A stretch of 64,000 bases of DNA from an uncultured Bacteroidales bacterium (lineage in GTDB: Bacteria > Bacteroidota > Bacteroidia > Bacteroidales > UBA932). A program made the translations under genes and the position numbers. The stretch is from the NCBI GenBank assembly GCA_946415475.1, contig CAMKSQ010000007.1, forward strand, positions 20,246 to 84,245, given 5' to 3'. This document shows, one piece after another, positions 52,538 through 59,759 of this stretch. The notes beneath the pieces were generated by a model that searched no databases, was not told the DNA's origin, and saw only the letters and a program-made list of their open reading frames with translations. Every line of letters begins with the position of its first letter. Position 1 is the first letter of the stretch.

Positions 52538-52559
52538 CAAATAGCCGCCAGGCTATTTG
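52538..52559 (-). terminator. Hairpin at the nrdD stop codon
   Basis: CAAATAGCC (52538-52546) pairs with GGCTATTTG (52551-52559) and includes the nrdD stop. No T run, so attenuation rather than full termination before nrdG is possible. Confidence 0.35.
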
Positions 52560-54760
52560 TGCACCACGCGGTCACGCAGCTCAGCGAGCTTGCCGCCGTT
52601 CCAGCGGTCGGTGGTGCCCACCAGGTAACCGGTGATACGCTGCAGCGTGTCGATGTGGTGGCCGTGGCAGTGCGGGCACTCGGTGAGGTTCTCCTGGGAG
52701 TTCTCGTAACCGCAGTCCAGGCAGCGGTTGCGGTTGTGGTTCACGGAACCGTAGCCGATGTTGTACTTGTCCATCAGGTCCACGATGCGCATGATGGCCT
52801 CCGGGTTGTGGGTGGCGTCGCCGTCAATCTCCACGTAGAAGATATGGCCGGCGCCCTCATACTGGTGGTAGGGGCCTTCGATCTTGGCCTTGTGCTCCGG
52901 CGTGCAGTGGTAGTACACAGGCACGTGGCTGGAGTTGGTGTAGTAGTCCTTGTCCGTGATGCCGGGCAGGATGCCGAAGGTCTTCTTGTCGCGCTTGGTG
53001 AACTTGCCGGCCAGGCCTTCTGCGGGCGTGGCGAAGCAGGAGTAGTTGTGCTGGTACTTCTCGCTGAAGCCGTTGATCTTGTCCTTCATGAAGGCCACGA
53101 TGCGCAGACCCAGCTCCTGTGCTTCCTCGCTCTCGCCGTGATGCTTGCCGATAAGGGCGATGAGGCATTCCGCCAGGCCGATGAAGCCGATAGCCAGCGT
53201 ACCCTGGTTGATGACGCTCTCGATGGTGTCATTCGGATCCAGCTTGCCGCTGCCCAGCCACAGGCCGTTCATCAGCAGCGGGAACTGCTTCTTGAGGGCG
53301 GTCTTCTGGAACTGGAAACGCTCGTCCAGCTGGCGGGCGCTGATTTCCAGGGCCCAATCCAGGCGCTCGAAGAACTTGCCGATGCGCTGCTCCTTGTCCT
53401 TGATGCTCATGCACTCGATAGCCAGCTTCACGATGTTGATGGTGGTGAAGCTCAGGTTACCACGGCCGATAGAGGTCTTGGGGCCGAAGCGGTTGTCGTA
53501 CACGCGGGTGCGGCAACCCATGGTGGCAACTTCGTGGATATAGCGCTTGGGATCGTCGGCCTTCCATTCCGGATCCTGGTTGTAGGTGGCATCCAGGTTC
53601 AGGAAGTTGGGGAAGAAGCGGCGGGCGCTCACCTTGCAGGCGAACTTGTACAGGTCATAGTTGGGATCCTCCGGGAGATAGCTCACGCCCTTCTTCTTTT
53701 TCCAGATCTGGATGGGGAAGATGGCGGTGGAGCCGTTACCCACACCTTCGTAAGTGGTGTTCAGGATTTCGCGGATGATGCAACGGCCTTCTGCAGAAGT
53801 GTCCGTACCGTAGTTGATGGAGGAGAAGACCACCTGGTTACCGCCACGGCTGTGGATGGTGTTCATGTTGTGCACGAACGCCTCCATGGCCTGGTGCACG
53901 CGGCCCACGGTCTGGTTGATGGCATGCTGGAAGGCACGCTCCTTACCCTGCAGACCGGTGAGGTCACGCTTGAGATAATCGTCGATAGGGGCCGATTTGA
54001 GCTCGCTGTAGTCTGCGTTCTCCATATCGCTCACCTTGTCGATTTCTTCCTCGAAGGTCTTGTGCACGTAAGGAGCCAGATAGAAGTCGAAGGCGGGGAT
54101 GGCCTGACCGCCGTGCATTTCGTTCTGCACGGTTTCCATGGAGATGCAAGCCAGCACGCTGGCGGTCTCGATGCGCTTGGCGGGACGGGACTCGCCGTGG
54201 CCGGCGCGCAGGCCGTGCTCCAGGATGAGGTCCAGCGGGTGCTGGATGCAGGTAAGGCTCTTGGTGGGATAATAGTCCTTGTCGTGGACGTGGATGTAGT
54301 TGCCGGCGACGGCCTCACGGACCGGGTCGCTGAGCAGGCACTCGTCCACATAGCTCTTGGTGGCCTCCGAGGCGAACTTCATCATCATGCCTGCAGGGGT
54401 GTCTGCGTTCATGTTGGCGTTCTCGCGGGTGATATCGTTGGCCTGGGCCTGGATGATGGTCTCGAAGATCTCGTTGCTCTTGGCCTTGCGGGCAATATTA
54501 CGCTTGTTGCGATAGCGGATATACTCCTTGGCCACTTCCTGACGAGGGCTGTTCATCAGGTGGTTCTCTACCACTTCCTGGATCTCTTCCACGGTCATCT
54601 CTTCCTTGTCCAGTTCGGAGATGGCTTTGGCGATTTGGGCGGCGAGTACAATGTCCTCACCGCTCTCGGTTACGTCCATCGCTTTAAGGATGGCCGCTAC
54701 AATTTTTTGATTATTAAAGTCGACACGACGCCCGTCGCGTTTTAGTACACGTTTTACCAT
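52553..54760 (-). CDS. nrdD: Anaerobic ribonucleoside-triphosphate reductase
   Basis: 735 residues from ATG 54760. N-terminal ATP-cone (VKRVLKRDGRRVDFNNQKIV, residues 2-~95), catalytic barrel (GRVHQAMEAFVHNMNTIHSR, GRGNLSFTTINIVKLA), a zinc site (CLDCGYENSQENLTECPHC) and the C-terminal glycyl-radical region around RITGYLVG. It reduces ribonucleoside triphosphates to deoxynucleotides without oxygen, so the organism is an anaerobe. The ATP cone provides dATP/ATP control. TAACTTTG at 54812-54819 (minus strand) is its promoter box. Confidence 0.95.
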   Translation of the reverse strand: MVKRVLKRDGRRVDFNNQKIVAAILKAMDVTESGEDIVLAAQIAKAISELDKEEMTVEEIQEVVENHLMNSPRQEVAKEYIRYRNKRNIARKAKSNEIFETIIQAQANDITRENANMNADTPAGMMMKFASEATKSYVDECLLSDPVREAVAGNYIHVHDKDYYPTKSLTCIQHPLDLILEHGLRAGHGESRPAKRIETASVLACISMETVQNEMHGGQAIPAFDFYLAPYVHKTFEEEIDKVSDMENADYSELKSAPIDDYLKRDLTGLQGKERAFQHAINQTVGRVHQAMEAFVHNMNTIHSRGGNQVVFSSINYGTDTSAEGRCIIREILNTTYEGVGNGSTAIFPIQIWKKKKGVSYLPEDPNYDLYKFACKVSARRFFPNFLNLDATYNQDPEWKADDPKRYIHEVATMGCRTRVYDNRFGPKTSIGRGNLSFTTINIVKLAIECMSIKDKEQRIGKFFERLDWALEISARQLDERFQFQKTALKKQFPLLMNGLWLGSGKLDPNDTIESVINQGTLAIGFIGLAECLIALIGKHHGESEEAQELGLRIVAFMKDKINGFSEKYQHNYSCFATPAEGLAGKFTKRDKKTFGILPGITDKDYYTNSSHVPVYYHCTPEHKAKIEGPYHQYEGAGHIFYVEIDGDATHNPEAIMRIVDLMDKYNIGYGSVNHNRNRCLDCGYENSQENLTECPHCHGHHIDTLQRITGYLVGTTDRWNGGKLAELRDRVVHK

Positions 54761-54811
54761 AAGGCTAGTATTTTTTCGGTTTAAGAGGCTGCCGGATTCC
54801 GGCTGCAAGGA

Positions 54812-54819
54812 CAAAGTTA
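54812..54819 (-). promoter_or_regulatory. Promoter -7 box for nrdD
   Basis: CAAAGTTA on the plus strand reads TAACTTTG on the minus strand; the predicted start is near 54805, about 45 nt before the ATG. Confidence 0.55.
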
Positions 54820-54873
54820 GATAATAAGTTTTGACTTTCGCCAATTTTTCCCGAAAAAAGTTATCAACAACAA

Positions 54874-54915
54874 GCGCAACCGCCTGTTAATACACTGATT
54901 AACAGGCGGTTGCGC
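54874..54915. terminator. 18-bp perfect inverted repeat between PPTase gene and nrdD
   Basis: GCGCAACCGCCTGTTAAT (54874-54891) and its exact complement (54898-54915) flank a 6-nt loop ACACTG. A terminator for the PPTase gene is most likely, with AT-rich flanks instead of a clean T run. A second weaker inverted repeat TTTAGAA/TTCTAAA lies at ~54926-54943. Confidence 0.5.
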
Positions 54916-54992
54916 GAATTTCTAATTTAGAATTATTCTAAAGAAAAACTTCTTTGTTTCTTTTTGGTGGAAGTTTTCAACAGGGGAAAAAA

Positions 54993-55631
54993 CTAGTCTC
55001 CTACCACCCAAACCAGCACGTGCCGGTCGAAGGTCATATACTCCAAATCGAACTCTTCTTCATCGCCGTCCTTGTCGATGAAAGTAGCTTCCAGTTCACC
55101 CTCTCCGCGGGGGCGGAAACGCTCGATTTCGATTTGTTCCGCGAAGTCCACATTGTAGCGGCTCAGCAGTTTGAAGATGGCCTCTTTGGCGCACCAGTAG
55201 ATGGCCAGCTGCTCGTTGCGCTTCTCGTCTTCCAGATCGTCGATTTCGTCTTCGCTCAGGGCTTTCTTTTCCACGGCGGAGAAATCCCGGTCCAGGGACT
55301 CCACGTCGATGCCGCAGTCTTCTTCGTCGTGCAGGATGACCGCCACGTATTTTTCCGTATGGGTGATGGAAATGTTTACTGCGTTGTTCTCCAGGTAAGG
55401 CTTGCCGTTGTCGTGGTGGCTCAGGTATACCTTCTCATCGAACAGGGTGTTCAGCAGGGCGCGTACGGCCAGCCGCTGTTTGCGCAGGGATTCGCTGCGG
55501 ATGAACGAGATTTCCTCCATCTCGTCCGTGGGGGTGGAGGCCAGCTTGACCAGCTCCTCCTCCGTTTCTGTGATTTGCCACACGCCGATGGTGGCTTCGT
55601 TTTCAAGTTTCTTCTTTAAATATAGGCCCAT
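54993..55631 (-). CDS. 4'-phosphopantetheinyl transferase superfamily protein
   Basis: 212 residues. Carries GIDVES (107-112) and WCAKEAIFK (146-154), the Mg- and CoA-binding motifs of Sfp-type transferases, plus ISITHTEKYVAVIL. It attaches phosphopantetheine to acyl-carrier or peptidyl-carrier proteins. The C-terminal ~40 residues are very acidic (IDKDGDEEEFDLEY). No carrier-protein or synthase gene is near, so its partner may be the general fatty-acid ACP. A ~170-nt structured leader precedes it. Confidence 0.92.
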   Translation of the reverse strand: MGLYLKKKLENEATIGVWQITETEEELVKLASTPTDEMEEISFIRSESLRKQRLAVRALLNTLFDEKVYLSHHDNGKPYLENNAVNISITHTEKYVAVILHDEEDCGIDVESLDRDFSAVEKKALSEDEIDDLEDEKRNEQLAIYWCAKEAIFKLLSRYNVDFAEQIEIERFRPRGEGELEATFIDKDGDEEEFDLEYMTFDRHVLVWVVGD

Positions 55632-55649
55632 ATAAGGTGGTTTCGAACG

Positions 55650-55800
55650 ACAACGCTAAAGCCGCCGGATGCCCGCGGGCACCGGTTTCCTTTATTTATC
55701 AATCAAAAGTGTAATCGCAACAGAGGGTCGTCTGAACCGACGACCGTTACCTGGTTAGATTTTACCTGACTGGGAGGCTCCATGTTAATCGTTACAATAT
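55650..55800 (-). ncRNA. Candidate structured leader or small RNA upstream of the PPTase gene
   Basis: Between a minus-strand promoter box (55808-55815) and the PPTase start, two strong hairpins occur: GGTCGTC-TGAACC-GACGACC (55726-55745) and CCGG-TGCCCGCGGGCA-CCGG (55665-55685, with a one-base bulge). No reading frame fits. It could be a leader with a cis-regulatory role or an independent RNA. Family not recognised. Confidence 0.35.
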
Positions 55801-55807
55801 ATCGGCA

Positions 55808-55815
55808 CAAAGATA
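55808..55815 (-). promoter_or_regulatory. Promoter -7 box toward the PPTase leader
   Basis: CAAAGATA on the plus strand reads TATCTTTG on the minus strand, an exact TAnnTTTG match. Confidence 0.5.
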
Positions 55816-55858
55816 ACGTATTTTTCTCAATTCCAACAAATCTTTCCGGGGAATTTCG

Positions 55859-55866
55859 TATCTTTG
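55859..55866 (+). promoter_or_regulatory. Promoter -7 box for mdh
   Basis: TATCTTTG; predicted start near 55873, giving a leader of ~80 nt that contains an interspersed repeat. Confidence 0.6.
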
Positions 55867-55907
55867 CATGCTCGAATGCCCATAGTCATTCTGCAGGAGT
55901 GCCTTTT

Positions 55908-55933
55908 GTCATTCTGAGCGAAGCGAAGAATCT
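55908..55933 (+). repeat. Interspersed repeat (AGCGAAGCGA family) in the mdh leader
   Basis: GTCATTCTGAGCGAAGCGAA followed by GAATCT, the most common form of this Bacteroidetes repeat; a truncated GTCATTCTG copy lies at ~55884. Confidence 0.75.
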
Positions 55934-55951
55934 ATTAAATTATACAATATC

Positions 55952-56938
55952 ATGAAGTTTCTTACTGATGAAAAGCTCCTCATTGTCGGCGCAGCCGGCA
56001 TGATTGGCTCCAACATGGCCCAGACGGCCGCTATGCTCGGTCTTACCCCCAACATCTGCCTGTATGATATCTTTGAGCCCGGTCTTAAGGGCGTTCTGGC
56101 AGAGATGGACCACTGCGCATTCGAGGGCATCAACCTCACTGCCACCATCGACCCGAAAGAAGCTTTCACGGGTGCCAAGTACATCGTTTCCGCCGGTGGT
56201 GCTCCCCGTAAAGAGGGCATGACCCGCGAAGACCTCCTCAAGGGCAACTGCCAGATCGCTGCCGAATTCGGTGACAACATCAAGAAGTACTGCCCGGATG
56301 CCAAGTTCGTGGTCGTTATCTTCAACCCGGCCGATGTCACGGCGCTCACTGCCCTCATCCACTCCGGCCTCAAGCCTTCCCAGCTCACCTCGCTGGCCGC
56401 TCTGGACAGCACCCGTCTGCAGGAAGCCCTGGCCCAGGAATTCGGCGTACAGCAGTGCAAGGTCACCGGTGCCCACACCTATGGTGGTCACGGTGAGGCC
56501 ATGGCCGTATTCGCCTCCCAGGTGAAGATCGACGGCAAGCCCCTCGCGGAGATGGGTCTCAGCGAAGAGCGCTTCGCAGAAATCAAGCACAACACCATCC
56601 AGGGTGGTTCCAACATCATCAAGCTCCGTGGCCGCAGCTCCTTCCAGAGCCCCGCATACCAGGCTGTCAAGATGATCGAGGCCTCCATGGGCGGCGACAA
56701 GTTCACCTGGCCTGCAGGTACTTACGTAAACGAAGGCAAGTACAAGAATGTGATGATGGCCATGCCTACCACCATCGACGCTACCGGTTGCCACTTCACG
56801 GCTCCCAAGGGCACCGCTGAGGAAATGGCCGCACTGGACGCTTCTTACGAGCACCTGGTGAAAATGCGCGACGAGATCATCTCCCTGGGTATCGTCCCCG
56901 CCACCAAGGATTGGAACTCCATGAACGCCAACCTGTAA
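55952..56938 (+). CDS. mdh: Malate dehydrogenase
   Basis: 328 residues. NAD-binding LLIVGAAGMIGSNMAQTAAM at the N-terminus, AGGAPRKEGMTREDLLKGN, and the catalytic His in TGAHTYGGHGEAM. It interconverts malate and oxaloacetate; in anaerobic Bacteroidales it serves the reductive branch to succinate. The ATG is followed by a typical start (MKFLTDEKLLIVG). The serine dehydratase gene starts 4 bp after its stop, so both are probably cotranscribed. Confidence 0.95.
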   Translation: MKFLTDEKLLIVGAAGMIGSNMAQTAAMLGLTPNICLYDIFEPGLKGVLAEMDHCAFEGINLTATIDPKEAFTGAKYIVSAGGAPRKEGMTREDLLKGNCQIAAEFGDNIKKYCPDAKFVVVIFNPADVTALTALIHSGLKPSQLTSLAALDSTRLQEALAQEFGVQQCKVTGAHTYGGHGEAMAVFASQVKIDGKPLAEMGLSEERFAEIKHNTIQGGSNIIKLRGRSSFQSPAYQAVKMIEASMGGDKFTWPAGTYVNEGKYKNVMMAMPTTIDATGCHFTAPKGTAEEMAALDASYEHLVKMRDEIISLGIVPATKDWNSMNANL

Positions 56939-56942
56939 GGCT

Positions 56943-58187
56943 TTGTACTCACTCAGAGAACTTTACAAAATAGGTAGGGGCCCGTCGTCATCTCACACGA
57001 TGGGCCCTTACACTGCCGCTACCCTCTTTGCCTCAAGGCATGCGGATGCCGCCCGTTTTGACGTAACGCTGTACGGCTCCCTGGCCGCAACCGGCAAGGG
57101 CCACATGACGGACGTCGCCATCCTGGATGCGCTGGAGCCCGTCGCCCCGGTCAAGGTGCACTGGCGCCCGCGTACTTTCCTGGAATACCATTCCAACGCC
57201 ATGGAGTTCAAGGCTTTCGATGCCGATGACAACCTGCAGGAGGACTGGACCGTTTATTCTATTGGCGGCGGTGCGCTGTCGGAGGGGCCCGGCAAGGAGA
57301 TGACCCGCTCCGGAGAGGTGTACGACATGAACACCCTCACGGAGATTATCGCCTGGTGCGACGAACACGGCCGCAGCATGTGGGAGTATGTAGACCTCAT
57401 GGAAGGGCCGGAAATCTGGACTTACCTCCAGGAGGTATGGGAGGCCATGAAAGCTTGCGTGGAGAATGGCCTGAATGCGGAAGGGCGCCTGCCCGGTCCG
57501 CTGAACCTGCCCCGCAAGGCCGCCCTGTACCACGTGAAGGCCATGGGATACCAGCCCAGCCTGCGTTCCCGCGGCCTGGTGTTCGCCTACGCGCTGGCTG
57601 CCAGTGAGGAAAACGCTTCGGGCGGCCGTATCGTAACGGCGCCCACCTGCGGCTCCTGCGGCGTCTTGCCCGGTGTCCTGTACCACGTGGCCCGCGGCCA
57701 CAACTTCAGCGACGAGCGGGTGCTGCACGCCCTGGCCACGGCTGGCCTTATCGGCAATGTGGTAAAACACAATGCGTCCATTTCCGGTGCGGAAGTGGGG
57801 TGTCAGGGAGAAGTGGGCGTAGCCTGCGCCATGGCATCCGGCGCTGCCTGCCAGCTCTTCGGCGGCAGTCCGTTCCAGATTGAATACGCGGCGGAGATGG
57901 GCCTGGAGCACCACCTGGGCATGACTTGTGACCCGGTGTGCGGCCTGGTGCAGATTCCCTGCATCGAGCGCAACGCCTTTGCAGCAACCCGCGCCCTGGA
58001 CGCCAACATCTATTCCACCTTCTCCGACGGCCGCCATCGCATCTCCTTCGACCACGTGGTGGAAGTGATGAAACAAACCGGCAAAGACCTGCCTTCCCTG
58101 TACAAGGAAACCTCCGCCGGCGGCCTGGCCATGGAATACCGCAACAACAACGTCATCCCCACCGGCCTGGAATTCCAGGAGGACTAG
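56943..58187 (+). CDS. sdaA: L-serine ammonia-lyase, iron-sulfur dependent (TTG start)
   Basis: 414 residues. The first codon is TTG (56943): the family's conserved start SLRELYKIGRGPSSSHTMGP follows directly and no ATG fits. An AAGG just upstream may serve as ribosome binding site. Single-chain type with both alpha and beta domains. Cys ligands of the Fe-S cluster lie in APTCGSCGVLPG and MTCDPVCGLVQIPC. It deaminates serine to pyruvate in the cytoplasm. Its stop is immediately followed by the repeat array of the RAYT module. Confidence 0.93.
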   Translation: MYSLRELYKIGRGPSSSHTMGPYTAATLFASRHADAARFDVTLYGSLAATGKGHMTDVAILDALEPVAPVKVHWRPRTFLEYHSNAMEFKAFDADDNLQEDWTVYSIGGGALSEGPGKEMTRSGEVYDMNTLTEIIAWCDEHGRSMWEYVDLMEGPEIWTYLQEVWEAMKACVENGLNAEGRLPGPLNLPRKAALYHVKAMGYQPSLRSRGLVFAYALAASEENASGGRIVTAPTCGSCGVLPGVLYHVARGHNFSDERVLHALATAGLIGNVVKHNASISGAEVGCQGEVGVACAMASGAACQLFGGSPFQIEYAAEMGLEHHLGMTCDPVCGLVQIPCIERNAFAATRALDANIYSTFSDGRHRISFDHVVEVMKQTGKDLPSLYKETSAGGLAMEYRNNNVIPTGLEFQED

Positions 58188-58196
58188 CCGCCCTTC

Positions 58197-58640
58197 TCAT
58201 CCTCGTTTTGGGTCGATTTTGAGGATGAGAGCCCGGTTTTGGGCTTCCCGTCCTTATTTTCGTCAATTTTTGAGGATGACACCCCGGTTGTGCCCCTCTC
58301 GTCCTCAAATCCGTCCGTTTTTAAGGATGACATCCCGGTTCAGGCCTCCTCATCCTCAAATCCGTCCGTTTTTAAGGATGACATCCCGGTTGTGCCCCTC
58401 TCGTCCTCAAATTCGTCTGTTTTTGAGGATGACACCCCGGTTGTGCGCCTCTCGTCCTCAAATCCGTCAATTTTTGAGGATGACACCCCGGTTGTGCGCC
58501 TCTCGTCCTCAAATCCGGCAATTTTTAAGGATGACACCCCGGTTGTGCGCTCCTCATCCTCAAATCCGTCCGTTTTTAAGGATGACATCCCGGTTGTGCG
58601 CTCCTCATCCTCAAATCCGGCAATTTTTGATGACGAGGTC
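58197..58640. repeat. Nine 51-bp tandem repeats (RAYT-associated)
   Basis: Units start with TCxTCC or CCGTCC at 58197, 58248, 58299, 58350, 58401, 58452, 58503, 58554 and 58605, exactly 51 bp apart; the last is truncated. Each has an inverted pair such as TCCTCAAA...TTTGAGGA around a ~9-nt loop, then GATGACA(C/T)CCCGGTTGTGC. Because 51 is a multiple of three, long frames stay open on both strands (SSLKxxxFEDERTTGV on the minus strand), but they are not genes. The array fills the space from the sdaA stop to the RAYT gene end. Confidence 0.9.
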
Positions 58641-58642
58641 GA

Positions 58643-59551
58643 TTATTGTTTGGCGGAGAGTGGGAACAGATCATTTACCACGGACAGGGGTAAACTCATG
58701 CACCGGGCGATTTGGGCATTGCTGGCATTGTAATCCCACTTCAAGGTATTTGTCAAGCGCATTTTGTTTTCATTGGAAAGCAGTCTTGGTCCTTCCACAT
58801 GATATGTCTCTTTGCACAACTTGAAAATAACACTCCACAGTTCTTTATCGTCCAAAAACAGTTTTTCACCGTACCGTTTGGCTATTTCCAATTGAGACTC
58901 CACATTCTTCAGGGTCCAATGAACAAATTCCCGGGCATTTTCAAAAAAGGATTCTACCCGTTGATAATCCGTAAAACTTGACGGGAGGGCCACGCCCTTG
59001 AAGACCTTGATTCTCGGGTCAATGAACCCGTCACGCTCATGCTTGAATGCCCGGCGCCAAGTCAAAGACATTGCTGCGGCCGACTCTCCCTCCGGCAAGA
59101 AGTCCAGCAACCCATTGAAATACAGGTAACCACTGCACCATTTGTAACTAAAAAGGTTCACATTCGTCCTGTCCACAAAGGGATTCCGAATTACATAAAC
59201 GATTTCGTCCCGGAGTTGCTTCAGACTGTTGATGGGAATTAACTGCGGTGTGGCTGCCATGACAATTTTTGCCCGCCCGTCAGTCCGATGCAGTTTCAAC
59301 AGACGCTGCTGCAGGTCATCGTAAAATGCGCAACAGTCCTCCTGCGCTCCCTCCAGAATAAAATGCAGATGGTTTTCCATGATGGAAAATGCCAGTAGCG
59401 AGCATTGGCTGCCATAGGTTGCCAAAGCAATAAAATTGAGCATTTCATTCAGTTCATCCTCAGTCCGGAATAGCAGCTCGTCTTCAATGGGTTTGGTACA
59501 CAGGTGACAGTACTCTCCTCCTTCACAAAACAGTTGTTCACAATTCTTCAT
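58643..59551 (-). CDS. RAYT / REP-associated tyrosine transposase (Y1 HUH family)
   Basis: 302 residues. The HUH motif is SIMENHLHFILEG (His61, His63); EIVYVIRNPFVDR (Tyr119 the likely nucleophile) matches the RAYT block Y(I/V)xxNP. The ~80 C-terminal residues end in a DnaA/Trp-repressor-like HTH (LKWDYNASNAQIARCMSLPL). RAYTs are single-copy, IS200-like enzymes that cut and join REP hairpins. Here the gene is flanked by 51-bp repeats on both sides (9 and 2 units), with further copies inside aroB. No inverted IS ends are seen. I found no clear promoter. The gene sits between convergent genes sdaA and feoAB. Confidence 0.85.
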   Translation of the reverse strand: MKNCEQLFCEGGEYCHLCTKPIEDELLFRTEDELNEMLNFIALATYGSQCSLLAFSIMENHLHFILEGAQEDCCAFYDDLQQRLLKLHRTDGRAKIVMAATPQLIPINSLKQLRDEIVYVIRNPFVDRTNVNLFSYKWCSGYLYFNGLLDFLPEGESAAAMSLTWRRAFKHERDGFIDPRIKVFKGVALPSSFTDYQRVESFFENAREFVHWTLKNVESQLEIAKRYGEKLFLDDKELWSVIFKLCKETYHVEGPRLLSNENKMRLTNTLKWDYNASNAQIARCMSLPLSVVNDLFPLSAKQ

Positions 59552-59671
59552 ACAATCCTGTCGGGCGGTTTTTATCGTCCCGCTGCAAGATATGTCTTTT
59601 TCAGAAGCACCATCGTTAAAAACACGAATTTTTTGAAGATTTTTTCAACCGATTCGTGTGAAACAACCTCC

Positions 59672-59759
59672 TCGTCCTTAAATAATGTCGAATTTAAGGA
59701 TGACATGCCGGTTTTAGCCCTCTCATCCTCGTTTTGGGTCGATTTTGAGGACGAGGACT
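59672..59759. repeat. Two 51-bp RAYT-associated repeats at the feoB end
   Basis: Units start at 59672 and 59723. The first has TCCTTAAAT...ATTTAAGGA, a compensatory C-to-T and G-to-A change of the standard TCCTCAAA...TTTGAGGA pair, evidence that hairpin folding is selected. The second ends on the feoB stop codon. Confidence 0.85.

Noticed and set aside
58197..58640. Possible CRISPR array
   Set aside because: The units are contiguous tandem repeats without unique spacers, each with an internal hairpin, and no cas genes are present.
58239..58733. 164-codon plus-strand frame made of 17-residue SSSNPSVFKDD-type repeats
   Set aside because: It is a consequence of the 51-bp repeat period being divisible by three. 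Several frames on both strands are open, there is no start context, and it runs into the 3' end of the RAYT gene.
58643..59551. Complete IS200/IS605 insertion sequence
   Set aside because: There is no TnpB gene and no IS-type left and right end hairpins; the flanking tandem repeats and the protein motif fit a RAYT instead.
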